64,000 nt of DNA, taken from positions 1 to 64,000 of the forward strand of contig UQMB01000002.1 in NCBI GenBank assembly GCA_900541925.1, read 5' to 3'. Below, piece after piece: positions 1-7,868 of this stretch. The notes beneath the pieces are model-generated. The model searched no databases. It worked only from the letters and a program-made list of their open reading frames with translations, and was not told the origin of the DNA. Position 1 is the stretch's first letter, and each line of letters begins with the position of its first letter. The position numbers were made by a program, and so were the translations under genes. Source of the stretch: an uncultured Bacteroidales bacterium (GTDB taxonomy: Bacteria; Bacteroidota; Bacteroidia; Bacteroidales; UBA932).

Positions 1-1
1 G

Positions 2-127
2 CGCTCTTTCTCCTGGCTGGAAAACTTTCGAAGAATCGCCATGGATTACGAGTTCTATTCTGATACGGGAGAGACAATGGTTCAACTTGCTATCTGCCGA
101 CTTATGTATAACAAATTATGCGACTAA
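2..127 (+). mobile_element. IS5-family transposase, C-terminal end (cut by window edge)
   Basis: The only open frame entering the window from the left encodes about 41 residues ending ...ICRLMYNKLCD before TAA at 125-127. The pattern SFSWLENFRR, then a short acidic stretch, then an RLM-containing terminal helix is the usual C-terminus of IS5-superfamily DDE transposases. The catalytic part lies outside the window. The stop is only 2 nt from the stop of the convergent AbiEii gene, and I see no obvious terminal inverted repeat between them. The element may therefore be decayed, or its end may lie inside the next gene. Family assignment is by motif recall only. Confidence 0.6.
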
Positions 128-129
128 AT

Positions 130-1140
130 TTAAATAGCTCCTAACGCCCGGAATCGTTCTTGAAGTTCAAAGATGCGTTTGAGAAGATCATCAAAGGAAA
201 GGTGCTCTCCATACACAAAGTGCTCCAGCATCTCGCCATAGTCGGCTTCCCATTCCTTCAAGCATCTTTCCGGAGGGAGGAACTCAATGAATCCAGGATA
301 GTCCTTGTCATAATCGGCATACCCGACATGGTAGAACTTGCGACGATGCTCCACAATCTTGCCATACAGCTCCTTATCAGAGAGTGCCATCTTTCCGAAT
401 TCTGTGTCCATCAGTCTTTCAAGGTCGTACAAGTGACGAGTCATTCTGAGACTTCTCGGCTCCGGCTTCTGGAATTCCTCATTCAGCAGGAATGCTTTCT
501 CCAAGAATGTCCTTGACGGAAGAATTACCGGTATCGTACATTCAGATTCCTGATCGTCTTCCGGGAAATGAGCACTGATGATTGAACTGATGCTCCTCGG
601 TTCAAATGGCTCGCCCATCGAAAGGCAACTAATCTCAATCTTGACTCTCGACGGCACATAAGGAGAGCTGTCAGAAGATACGGAAGGATAGTTGACATAA
701 ATCACCGTAGGGTCCGCATCTGACGAAATTGGATTGCCGACTTCATCAACGATCTCAGGTTTCACCTCATAGCCCGAGAGGCCATGCGCTTTCAGCTGCG
801 CATCAAGATCTCCGGCAAGAGTGGCCACAATGAACTTGCGGCTCTTCTTGCGGAGATTCTTTAGTTGGGTGTTGTTATCAAGTTGAGGCACAAAGAATCG
901 ATGATTGAGCGCCACATCGATGTCTTCTGAAAAACGGTCAATCAGGTGCCAGCCCTTACTGAGCGAGGTTCCGCCCTTGAACTCCAGGTAATCTTTGCAA
1001 GAAGTCTGGAACAGAGCTTTCAGTGTCATGCTCACCCACCAGTCTTTCTCAACCGCATATTCTGGAAGATGCTCTCCCGCCGCTGCCTGCTGAAGGATCA
1101 CTTTGCGCTCCAGCAGTTCTTTGTCAATCCATTTTATCAT
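130..1140 (-). CDS. abiEii: AbiEii/AbiGii-family nucleotidyltransferase toxin
   Basis: This 336-residue protein belongs to the nucleotidyltransferase toxin family of type IV toxin-antitoxin and abortive-infection systems. Near the N-terminus, VEKDWWVSMTLKALF is followed by FKGGTSLSK and then FSEDIDVAL. The last two are the GG/TS and DxD motifs of the nucleotidyltransferase fold, so the active site looks intact. I start at 1140 because that ATG forms an ATGA overlap with the stop of the upstream antitoxin, which suggests translational coupling. An in-frame ATG 27 nt further upstream would lie inside the antitoxin gene. Family members transfer nucleotides to tRNA or other targets and stop growth; the target here is unknown. 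Confidence 0.85.
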   Translation of the reverse strand: MIKWIDKELLERKVILQQAAAGEHLPEYAVEKDWWVSMTLKALFQTSCKDYLEFKGGTSLSKGWHLIDRFSEDIDVALNHRFFVPQLDNNTQLKNLRKKSRKFIVATLAGDLDAQLKAHGLSGYEVKPEIVDEVGNPISSDADPTVIYVNYPSVSSDSSPYVPSRVKIEISCLSMGEPFEPRSISSIISAHFPEDDQESECTIPVILPSRTFLEKAFLLNEEFQKPEPRSLRMTRHLYDLERLMDTEFGKMALSDKELYGKIVEHRRKFYHVGYADYDKDYPGFIEFLPPERCLKEWEADYGEMLEHFVYGEHLSFDDLLKRIFELQERFRALGAI

Positions 1141-1742
1141 AGTTCGATCTCCTTTGCGATATTCCAAACAGTTTTCCTTACCCAGATGGGTGCTACTTTC
1201 AAGTCCTGTTCAAAAGTCTCAATCGGCAGGTTCTTCTGCAGAAGGCCTTTGATGACCGCACGATGTTGATCGGTCATCCTGTTTTCTCCGATTGATTTCA
1301 TCGCCTGGATCAGGATGGCCAAGAACTTGTCCTTGGCCGCGAAATTCTTCGGGACGCAACGTTTGAACGTAACGACGCGAGGTCCCACTTCGATTTTGCG
1401 AGCCGCGCCCGATGTCAAATATACATGATTCATCGGAACCTGCGTGGAGAGTCCCAGCATATTCTGCGCAGTCTCCCCTGTCGGCAATACCTGGGCATTA
1501 TCTCTGCGGGCTATGGCTTTAACCAAATCGCCGACTTCCGGATATAGAATGCCGAAACGAGTTTGAATCGGTTTATAATAGACTCCTTTTGCCAAACGGC
1601 ACAGAAGCCCCTTCTCAGCGAATTCCGATAAAAGACGGCTAATAAACACATCGTTGCCGGTCTTAGCAAAGTCCGATACAAAGAACAAGGTCCCGGCCTC
1701 GCTTTGTTGTATCTGCTGTTCTATGTCATCAACTATACGCAT
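1137..1742 (-). CDS. abiEi: AbiEi-family antitoxin / autorepressor
   Basis: This 201-residue protein sits directly upstream of the AbiEii toxin and overlaps it by 4 nt. Residues 1-65 look like the winged-helix domain of AbiEi antitoxins (FVSDFAKTGND, LSEFAEKGLLCRLAKGVYY), followed by the C-terminal antitoxin domain (LPTGETAQNMLGLSTQVP). AbiEi proteins bind inverted repeats in their own promoter, and an almost perfect 31-bp palindrome lies 8 nt upstream of this start. I choose ATG 1742 because the longer frame would begin inside that palindrome, upstream of the expected transcription start. The pair is probably a phage-defence or stabilisation module. Confidence 0.85.
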   Translation of the reverse strand: MRIVDDIEQQIQQSEAGTLFFVSDFAKTGNDVFISRLLSEFAEKGLLCRLAKGVYYKPIQTRFGILYPEVGDLVKAIARRDNAQVLPTGETAQNMLGLSTQVPMNHVYLTSGAARKIEVGPRVVTFKRCVPKNFAAKDKFLAILIQAMKSIGENRMTDQHRAVIKGLLQKNLPIETFEQDLKVAPIWVRKTVWNIAKEIEL

Positions 1743-1749
1743 AGTATTT

Positions 1750-1780
1750 AGGTAGAAAATTTTTGCAAAAATTTCTACCT
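1750..1780. promoter_or_regulatory. palindromic operator of the abiE pair
   Basis: The arm AGGTAGAAA (1750-1758) is mirrored by TTTCTACCT (1772-1780). Between them is TTTTTGCAAAAA plus one extra A, so the whole 31 bp is a palindrome broken by a single base. It lies immediately downstream of the minus-strand -7 box and covers the expected transcription start, a position suited to autorepression by AbiEi. Confidence 0.75.
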
Positions 1781-1781
1781 G

Positions 1782-1815
1782 CAAATATAAGCGATTTCAA
1801 TTATCCACGTAACAA
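1782..1815 (-). promoter_or_regulatory. promoter of the abiE pair
   Basis: The minus strand has TATATTTG (1782-1789), matching the Bacteroidetes -7 consensus TAnnTTTG, with TTG at 1813-1815 and a 23-nt spacer. The start point should fall inside the adjoining palindrome. Confidence 0.65.
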
Positions 1816-1818
1816 ATC

Positions 1819-1959
1819 TCAACGAAAATCGAACAGATAAAGGTTCTGAAACACAGGCACAGGGCTGTGATTCTGTTCAAATACAGACTGGACTACATCT
1901 TCAAGTGTCTTGTGAACCACACAATATCGAGTCGATGTTTTCAAATTCTTATCATATAC
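1819..1959 (-). pseudogene. 3' remnant of an unidentified gene
   Basis: The minus strand is open for 46 codons, ending TGA at 1819-1821, with a plausible protein-like composition (YCVVHKTLEDVVQSVFEQ, then FQNLYLFDF). A stop codon (1960-1962) closes the frame just upstream, and there is no start codon. It therefore looks like the tail of a gene whose front was lost. I do not recognise the family. The stop lies 4 nt before the -33 box of the abiE promoter. Confidence 0.35.
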
Positions 1960-2086
1960 TTAGATTTCACTCAATGAGTGCAAATTTAAGCACATTTGTG
2001 CACACATTAAGTGCGTAAACCAACAGGACGCCACAGCCATGTGACCCATGCTCCCCCCCCCCAGACCAAATCCGACCTCCTCAGAC
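1960..2086. other. AT-rich junction with short palindromes, no gene seen
   Basis: With the remnant at 1819-1959 and the abiE control region, this completes a 344-bp stretch without an intact gene. It contains CACTCAATGAGTG (1968-1980), an imperfect GCACATTTGTGC element near 1990, and a run of ten C at 2053-2062. It separates the abiE pair from the 3' end of the sugar nucleotidyltransferase and looks like a recombination scar. Confidence 0.4.
2053..2062. repeat. C10 homopolymer
   Basis: Ten consecutive C lie 24 nt past the end of the nucleotidyltransferase gene. The position is downstream of a stop codon, so a length change would not alter a reading frame. Confidence 0.6.
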
Positions 2087-2821
2087 TCACTTCCCGTATT
2101 TCTCGACCGCTTCGTAATATGTGTCGAGGCTTCCGATGTCAAAGCGGCCAGCGCTCATGGGCCAGGCGTGCATGGTGGTGTGCCCCACCATGTAGTGAGC
2201 CAGATTGCCCGGGGCGTCCTTGCCACAGCCGTTCTCCACAGAATGACGCACCAGATCCAGATCCTTCTGCAGGTAGATATAGAACGGCGGCACCGCCCAA
2301 TGGCTCTTCGGCACCTGCGGCTTCTCTTCCATATTCAGCACCTTCATCCTGTCATCCACCACAATGACCCCGGTGCGCTGGAGTTTCTCTATGCTGGGCT
2401 GCTCATGGCACATGATGCAGCTGCTCTGCTTCTCTTTTGCGAAGGCCACAAACTCGGCGAAGCTGAAAAAGAGCAGATTGTCTGCCGCCACTACCAGCAA
2501 GTCATCATCTATCTGCAACTTATCCATCGCGTACAGCAAGTCGCAGACAGCGCCCAGACGGGTCTCGTTGCTCTCCGTACCGTCATCAACGATGGTGACA
2601 GGCTTTGAGTAATGTTGCTCAGAGGCCCACCGCTCAAAGATGTCGGCAAACCTGTGGTTAGTGATAACGACATGCTCATCGATGTCATCAATCCGGTCAA
2701 TGTCATCGAGCATACGACCAAGTATGGTATTCTCCCCTATCTTCAACAAAGGCTTCGGAAAGTTCCTTGTCAACTCTCCCAACCTGGTCGCATATCCGGC
2801 TGCTATAACGATATTCTTCAT
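2087..2821 (-). CDS. sugar-phosphate nucleotidyltransferase (RmlA/LicC-like)
   Basis: This 244-residue protein is a single GT-A-type nucleotidyltransferase domain. It opens with IVIAAGYATRLGELT and FPKPLLKIG, a variant of the usual GGxGTRL...KP nucleotide-binding signature in which Gly-Gly is replaced by Ala-Gly-Tyr. VVAADNLLF supplies the metal-binding D region, and GRFDIGSLDTY is the C-terminal substrate loop. It overlaps the upstream GHMP kinase by ATGA, so the two are very likely coupled: the kinase makes a sugar-1-phosphate and this enzyme activates it to a nucleotide sugar for surface polysaccharide. The sugar and the nucleotide are not determined. Confidence 0.75.
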   Translation of the reverse strand: MKNIVIAAGYATRLGELTRNFPKPLLKIGENTILGRMLDDIDRIDDIDEHVVITNHRFADIFERWASEQHYSKPVTIVDDGTESNETRLGAVCDLLYAMDKLQIDDDLLVVAADNLLFFSFAEFVAFAKEKQSSCIMCHEQPSIEKLQRTGVIVVDDRMKVLNMEEKPQVPKSHWAVPPFYIYLQKDLDLVRHSVENGCGKDAPGNLAHYMVGHTTMHAWPMSAGRFDIGSLDTYYEAVEKYGK

Positions 2822-3951
2822 ACGAAACGGGCTCCGTCGTCACTCTTGCAGAAATACACTTTGAACGTATCCTTGTATTGCGGGAACTGTGCCAGGTATT
2901 TCTCAGTGATCTCCTTTTCTATGCTCTCTTTTTTGGCGGGATCCACAATGGCTATGCAGGCCCCCTTGAACCCGGCGCCAGAGAACCTCCCGCCGTAGAC
3001 GCCGTCAGTGGTGAGCATGGCATTGTAAATGGCTATTAGCTCCGGGCTGCCGCACTCATAGTTATGGATACTGCTCTCGCAACTTGCCTTGGACAGGCTG
3101 CCCAGCCACTCCAAATTGCCCGTCTCCCAAGCCGTTATGCCTTCCCTCACCCGCTTGTGCTCTGAGAAGAAGTGCTCGGCGCGCCGTGCAAAACGCGGCG
3201 GCATCTCGTCCCGGTGCCGCCTGAACATGCTTTCGCTCACATCGCGGAGGAAAGTCTTGCTCTGTTCTTTGAGCGGGATGTTCTCGTATGCCTGCACCAG
3301 CCATGTCGCCGTCTTACACTCAGCCACGCGCAGGTTGTAATCGCTGCTCATCAGGCTGCGGGTCAGGCCGCTGAAGAATATGCCGAGTTCGAAGTCAGGC
3401 ATGTTGGCCACCTTCGGTATCAGACGGTACTCATTGCTCTCGCAGTCCAACATCAGCAAGTGGTCTTTCTTGCCAAGAGCGATACAAGCCTGGTCGAGAA
3501 GGCCATTGTTCAGACCTATATACTCCCGCTCCGCCTCGCTGGCGATCTTCATCACTTCAAACGCCTCCAGCTGTATGCCGTTAGCCTCGGCGAACGCCAT
3601 CACGTATGCGATCAGCACGGCCGCGCTCGATGACAATCCGCCCACGGGGATTGAGCCCTTGACAACACCGGTGATGCCTCTCTGCAACTTGAATCTTTTC
3701 TGCAGCGCGAACATGGCGCCCCGGGCGTAGTCTCCCCAGTCACCTTGTTTCACCAGCGCCGGCGTGACAATGTCAAACTCCACATGGCCGGAGAAGGTCT
3801 CGCTGTCCAGGACAACTCTGCTGCCTTCACTGACATCAAACCAGAGATCGACGCCTTTGTCTATGGCAAAGCCAGTCACCAGGCCGTGCTGGTGATCGAC
3901 ATGCGCACCCAAGGTGCAAACACGATATGGACTGAAAATATGGTATTTCAT
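2818..3951 (-). CDS. GHMP-family sugar kinase (galactokinase-like)
   Basis: This 377-residue protein has the three GHMP motifs. SPYRVCTLGAHVDHQHG near residue 7 is the counterpart of the galactokinase signature, PVGGLSSSAAV near residue 110 is the phosphate loop, and GGRFSGAGFKGACIAIV is at the C-terminus. I start at ATG 3951 (MKYHIFSPYRV). The 11 codons upstream in frame belong to a decayed fragment of another gene (see 3959-4050), so a start there is unlikely. It probably phosphorylates a free sugar at C1 before activation by the downstream nucleotidyltransferase. It differs enough from GalK in the sugar-binding signature that galactose should not be assumed. Confidence 0.75.
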   Translation of the reverse strand: MKYHIFSPYRVCTLGAHVDHQHGLVTGFAIDKGVDLWFDVSEGSRVVLDSETFSGHVEFDIVTPALVKQGDWGDYARGAMFALQKRFKLQRGITGVVKGSIPVGGLSSSAAVLIAYVMAFAEANGIQLEAFEVMKIASEAEREYIGLNNGLLDQACIALGKKDHLLMLDCESNEYRLIPKVANMPDFELGIFFSGLTRSLMSSDYNLRVAECKTATWLVQAYENIPLKEQSKTFLRDVSESMFRRHRDEMPPRFARRAEHFFSEHKRVREGITAWETGNLEWLGSLSKASCESSIHNYECGSPELIAIYNAMLTTDGVYGGRFSGAGFKGACIAIVDPAKKESIEKEITEKYLAQFPQYKDTFKVYFCKSDDGARFV

Positions 3952-3958
3952 ACGCTTA

Positions 3959-4050
3959 CGGTACTGCCCTACGGTGTTCACCAAATGAACTTGTCGTAGT
4001 TATTATAGAGCAGGATATCGACTCCGGCCAATTTGTCAAAGCCTTCTCTA
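3959..4050 (-). pseudogene. decayed fragment of the gene at 5225-6145
   Basis: Two pieces of the unknown gene at 5225-6145 reappear here in the same order and orientation, with the stretch between them deleted. Bases 3959-3981 match 5331-5353 with one mismatch (encoding VNTVGQYR). Bases about 4001-4050 match about 5492-5540 over two exact blocks of 16 and 12 bp (encoding EGFDKL and DILLY). The two pieces are in different frames, so it is not translated as one protein. It fills the gap between capE and the GHMP kinase. Confidence 0.65.
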
Positions 4051-5097
4051 CCGCACCAGATTCCCCTGTCCCTTCAACTCGTTCTGAATGTACTCCAGAG
4101 AAGCAATCTTGGCTTTGGTCTCCTCCAAGTCGAGGCGACGTGTATTGTTGGAGTTGAACTCCTCAATGGAAACACGCTTCACATCACCATCCTTAAAGTA
4201 CTTATCATAGTTGAGGTCGCGGTTATCTGCCGGCACCCTGTAAAAGTCCCCCATATCGACAGCCTTTGCGCACTCCTCTTTAGTGAGCAGGGTCTCATAC
4301 AGCTTCTCTCCGTGGCGGATTCCAATGACCTTGATGTCTTCCTTCTTGCCGCCAAAGAGTTCGCATACAGCCTCTGCCTGTGTCTGGATAGTACAAGCGG
4401 GCGCCTTCTGCACAAAGATGTCTCCGCTCTGACCGTGTTCAAAAGCAAAGAGGACCAAATCTACAGCCTCGTCGAGGCTCATGATAAAGCGGGTCATGGA
4501 CGGTTCTGTAAGGGTGATTGGCTGACCGCTACGAATCTGGTCTATCCAAAGAGGAATGACGGAGCCACGACTGCACATCACATTGCCATAGCGTGTGCAG
4601 CAGATCTTTGTCTCGCCAGAGTAACGGCTTTTGGCCACAGCTACCTTCTCCTCAATAGCCTTGGTAATTCCCATAGCGTTAATGGGATAGGCAGCTTTAT
4701 CCGTCGAGAGACAGATGACCGCCTTCACCTTGGCCTCAATAGCAGCTGTGAGAACATTGTCTGTACCGATTACATTGGTACGGACAGCCTCCATCGGGAA
4801 GAACTCACAACTTGGCACCTGTTTCAAGGCCGCAGCATGGAAAATATAATCTGTACCAGGTATGGCGGAGCGGCAGGACTCAAGGCTTCGCACGTCACCG
4901 ATATAGAATTTGATCTTGTGAGCCACATCCGGATACTTGGCCTGATACTCGTGGCGCATGTCATCCTGTTTCTTCTCATCACGGGAAAAAATGCGGATTT
5001 CGCCAATATCTGTGCGTAGGAAACGCTTCAGGACAGCGTTCCCAAAGGACCCTGTCCCGCCACTGATGAGTAGGACTTTGTCTTTAAAGATTGACAT
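4048..5097 (-). CDS. capE: UDP-N-acetylglucosamine 4,6-dehydratase (CapE-like)
   Basis: This 349-residue short-chain dehydrogenase/reductase closely follows Staphylococcus CapE along its length. GGTGSFGNAV is the NAD(P)-binding loop, IFSRDEKKQDDMR and IGDVRSLES follow, then FHAAALKQVPSCEFFP, LSTDKAAYPINAMG (catalytic region with Lys), and RHGEKLYETLLT towards the C-terminus. In the CapE-CapF-CapG pathway this enzyme starts UDP-L-FucNAc synthesis by inverting C5 during 4,6-dehydration. CapF and CapG are not in the window, so the end product is open. It is followed by a 96-nt gap holding a gene remnant, then the sugar kinase. Confidence 0.85.
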   Translation of the reverse strand: MSIFKDKVLLISGGTGSFGNAVLKRFLRTDIGEIRIFSRDEKKQDDMRHEYQAKYPDVAHKIKFYIGDVRSLESCRSAIPGTDYIFHAAALKQVPSCEFFPMEAVRTNVIGTDNVLTAAIEAKVKAVICLSTDKAAYPINAMGITKAIEEKVAVAKSRYSGETKICCTRYGNVMCSRGSVIPLWIDQIRSGQPITLTEPSMTRFIMSLDEAVDLVLFAFEHGQSGDIFVQKAPACTIQTQAEAVCELFGGKKEDIKVIGIRHGEKLYETLLTKEECAKAVDMGDFYRVPADNRDLNYDKYFKDGDVKRVSIEEFNSNNTRRLDLEETKAKIASLEYIQNELKGQGNLVR

Positions 5098-5224
5098 AAT
5101 ATACTGATGTTTAATAATCTATTCCTAAGTACATGACAAAAACTCAAACGCATTTATCTCTGTCGTGTTATTAGTCGTTTTTCCTGACAGCACACCGGTC
5201 ATCGAGCATGTACACAATCTGGAA

Positions 5225-6145
5225 TCATTCCAAACTCCCGGCAGAATCATACATCAAGCCGTCCTTCAGAGGGGGTACCCGATACAGGCCACCACGCTGC
5301 AAGCGGTCTTCAGTATTGTCGAGTAAATCACGGTACTGCCCTACAGTGTTCACGCCAAACAGTACCTTCGCCTCATTAAAGTATCCTTTTGATGTCAGAT
5401 TGGGAAGTATGAACGTGTCGCGGTTATATACACTCAACTCCGGCCACCAATATGGATCCAACATGTCGCCAGACGAATTCCAGAGCGAGATGTAATAGAG
5501 CAGGATATCGGCCCGGACCAGTTTGTCAAAGCCCTCCTCAGAGTACTTGGCCACATAATCCGCCGTGACGCTGATACGCTTAGGTTGGCTGGTGTTCAAA
5601 AACTCATTCAAAGTATAATTATACTCCCGGAAGCGCATAAAACTCACCTCCCGCGTTATTCTATACCTTTTGTAATACACCTGAAATCTGTTTCGGAGTA
5701 TGGCTTGCAGGGCATCAAAACAACGATTCTCAACGAGCACCGCAGTGAGCGATATGAAAAGGAACTGGTTAAAGAAGCGATAGTGATCATTGCGGAGGAC
5801 ATCAGGACTTGTGTCCGTATACAGATTCACTCCTCGCTCCTCATAGAAATTCAGCAACTTCCCGAAAAAAACAGGCAGATAGCGTCTAAGGAATGGATGC
5901 TTGTTTACCGCAAACATCTCCACCACGGATAGGAACTCCTTACGCATCGGCTCCAGTCTCTCAATCCCCTCCACCACCTTAAGAGATAACTGATCTGCGC
6001 GGGTTATCCCCTGGATATTGATGTCGTATTCCCCAAGACGTTCTATGAACGCCTGAAAGTAATTGCTGACAACAATCTCAAGATTACTGTTATCTGCCAA
6101 AACGGCATCGATCACCGCCTCCGCTGTCCACTTGTTCTTATCCAT
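5225..6145 (-). CDS. unknown protein, third gene of an ATPase/DUF3226 module
   Basis: I do not recognise this 306-residue protein. It has no signal peptide or membrane segment and appears mainly alpha-helical, with several aromatic-rich stretches (FFNQFLFISLTAVL, MLDPYWWPELSVYNRD). Its ATG shares one base with the stop of the DUF3226 gene (TAATG), so it is translationally coupled to an ATPase-Toprim pair. A broken second copy of its 3' half lies at 3959-4050. Context suggests an effector, sensor or adaptor of that pair rather than a sugar enzyme. A 127-nt AT-rich gap with no recognised promoter separates it from capE. Confidence 0.7.
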   Translation of the reverse strand: MDKNKWTAEAVIDAVLADNSNLEIVVSNYFQAFIERLGEYDINIQGITRADQLSLKVVEGIERLEPMRKEFLSVVEMFAVNKHPFLRRYLPVFFGKLLNFYEERGVNLYTDTSPDVLRNDHYRFFNQFLFISLTAVLVENRCFDALQAILRNRFQVYYKRYRITREVSFMRFREYNYTLNEFLNTSQPKRISVTADYVAKYSEEGFDKLVRADILLYYISLWNSSGDMLDPYWWPELSVYNRDTFILPNLTSKGYFNEAKVLFGVNTVGQYRDLLDNTEDRLQRGGLYRVPPLKDGLMYDSAGSLE

Positions 6146-6777
6146 TAAAGCAGGTGTTTTGCAAGAAACCCTTTAATCGGGTTCAATGATTCTGAATCGA
6201 GATTCCATATCTCACCATCGTACCACTGCCAATCACCACTTCCCGATTTACTCTTCTTTGTACGGGAACCAGGAAGTGAAGTAATATATGTGTGTAACTT
6301 GCCCTTACGGTTAGGGGTACTGTAGAACGGCTTACCATCACTAGCTTTTCTCTTGGAGATGCAGCATTCATACTTGCGGAAACAGTCAAAGAACTCAGGA
6401 TACAAGTCATCACGGGCAATACGTTCCATGAGCACCTCCACATCACCGTCACCGTTGTTGTCTGGCCAGAGAAACAATTCAAAGTCCAAGCCCATTTCGT
6501 CTTTTTTCTGCAACAGATGCCTGCGTCGTCTCTCGAAGCCCCCGTTATTATCACTGCTGTCTGCATCGAAAATCACCAGATTCTTCCCTCCGGCATCAGT
6601 ATTTGCGCGCATCGCATTGGCGTTAGCCGCATTATTCGAGTCCAACAGATTGGTGTAACCGCCTGTGGGCGCCAGAAAGTATTTATCCGGTGAGATTCCC
6701 ATCCTGTCAAGGATTGCTGTCAGAAACTTCGCCTCAGGGGTCTTCTTATCCTTCGCTTCTATAAAAATATTAACCAT
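6145..6777 (-). CDS. DUF3226-type Toprim-like protein
   Basis: This 210-residue protein has the outline of a Toprim fold: a Glu in NIFIEAKDKK near the N-terminus, and DxD in LVIFDADSSDNNGG about residue 70. These are the metal-binding positions of Toprim nucleases and OLD-family proteins. DUF3226 is my best family match from memory. The middle (LWPDNNGDGDVEVLME) and the basic C-terminus (RTKKSKSGSGDWQWYDGEIW) also fit that group. It lies 11 nt after an AAA ATPase and is coupled to the unknown third gene. In split OLD-like and PARIS-like defence systems an ATPase is paired with a separate Toprim protein. The nuclease role is inferred. Confidence 0.65.
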   Translation of the reverse strand: MVNIFIEAKDKKTPEAKFLTAILDRMGISPDKYFLAPTGGYTNLLDSNNAANANAMRANTDAGGKNLVIFDADSSDNNGGFERRRRHLLQKKDEMGLDFELFLWPDNNGDGDVEVLMERIARDDLYPEFFDCFRKYECCISKRKASDGKPFYSTPNRKGKLHTYITSLPGSRTKKSKSGSGDWQWYDGEIWNLDSESLNPIKGFLAKHLL

Positions 6778-6788
6778 ACAACACCCAC

Positions 6789-7823
6789 TTATCTTATCTC
6801 CAGTTCCTGTTCTATGGCATATCCGAGCTGACCGACAGAATAACGATATGACTTCAATTCATCTCCTGTCACCTTCTGAAGCTTATATCCGGAGGCCACT
6901 TCAGCGCCATCAACACTCTTCACATTCTGCGCAGCCTCCTGAAGTCCCTTAATGGAATCCACATCGTGCGTAGTGGCAAATACCTGCACATCGTTCCTGA
7001 TCGCGGCCCGAATCACGACCTCCCACATGGGTTTCATCACAGAATAATGGAATCCGTTGCTGAGTTCATCAATCAACACCACACCACCTTTGCACTGGTA
7101 GATGCTGGTCAGAAAAGACACTATCTTCCGGACACCGTCGCCCATCAGATTAATGGGAATCCGCTGCGGCAAACCGACATCAACAAACATCATATTATCC
7201 ATAAAAACCGGATTGTTTGCACCCGGTTCCAAAACCTGCAGTGCTTCTACAAGGAAGTCCTCATCCTTATTCATTATGATATTCTGGAGCCCCTCGACAG
7301 AAGCAGCAGAATCATAACGGGGACTTAGATAAACGCACTTCAGTTTCTCCGTATATCGGCTATCCACCTGCGGTTTCTGGCCTACCATGTTGGCCCCGCC
7401 AACATCATACAAAACTTCCGAAGAATACTCGCCATCCCGGGTGTTGTATTCCATGCGCAGGCCATAATGATATGACATTTCGGTCGAAACATTGTCCGCA
7501 CCCATAGATGTCGTCTCCCGGAAACAGTTTATAGCCAGACGACGCTCCTGACTGCCATTGATGGCAATCTGGATCTTTCGAGATGAATCCATCTGATAGA
7601 AAAAGCAATGGATGTCATCCTCTGTCAGGTTGGTATAGGCCCGCATCGCGTTGATAGAAGCCGGCAAAAGCGGATTGGACTGGCCACAAACAAGGAAGAT
7701 GGCCTCAAGCAATGAAGACTTGCCACAGTTGTTCTTCCCGAAGAAAAGATTCACCCGCGACAACCCGTCAATCTTCCCATGTTGAATCCCACGGAAATTG
7801 TTGATTTCGACATTATCTATCAT
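6789..7823 (-). CDS. AAA/ABC-type ATPase (OLD/RecF-like)
   Basis: This 344-residue protein is an SMC/ABC-type ATPase of the AAA_15/AAA_21 group. FFGKNNCGKSSLLEAI (about 27-42) is Walker A, LMGDGVRKIVSFL is the signature region, GGVVLIDELSNGFHYS is Walker B, and VFATTHDVDSIK carries the switch histidine. The start MIDNVEINNFRGIQHG is typical. It lacks its own Toprim domain, which appears to be supplied by the next gene 11 nt downstream. It lies 45 nt after ugd in the same direction, so it may be read from the polysaccharide promoter. The best guess is the motor or sensor of a defence module, but a housekeeping repair role cannot be excluded. Confidence 0.8.
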   Translation of the reverse strand: MIDNVEINNFRGIQHGKIDGLSRVNLFFGKNNCGKSSLLEAIFLVCGQSNPLLPASINAMRAYTNLTEDDIHCFFYQMDSSRKIQIAINGSQERRLAINCFRETTSMGADNVSTEMSYHYGLRMEYNTRDGEYSSEVLYDVGGANMVGQKPQVDSRYTEKLKCVYLSPRYDSAASVEGLQNIIMNKDEDFLVEALQVLEPGANNPVFMDNMMFVDVGLPQRIPINLMGDGVRKIVSFLTSIYQCKGGVVLIDELSNGFHYSVMKPMWEVVIRAAIRNDVQVFATTHDVDSIKGLQEAAQNVKSVDGAEVASGYKLQKVTGDELKSYRYSVGQLGYAIEQELEIR

Positions 7824-7868
7824 ACCTTCTCATTCTCATTTAACTCATCCCCACAGCCCCCGACACCG

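Noticed and set aside
2053..2062. Phase variation through the C10 and G9 tracts
   Set aside because: Both lie outside reading frames and not between promoter boxes, so length changes have no evident effect.
1960..2142. Small minus-strand frame across the junction near the C10 tract
   Set aside because: It runs antisense through the homopolymer, has low-complexity Gly/Ser content, and has no promoter or homology cue.
2818..3951. Calling the GHMP kinase galactokinase (galK)
   Set aside because: The signature differs from GalK at sugar-contacting positions, and the context is nucleotide-sugar synthesis, not the Leloir pathway.
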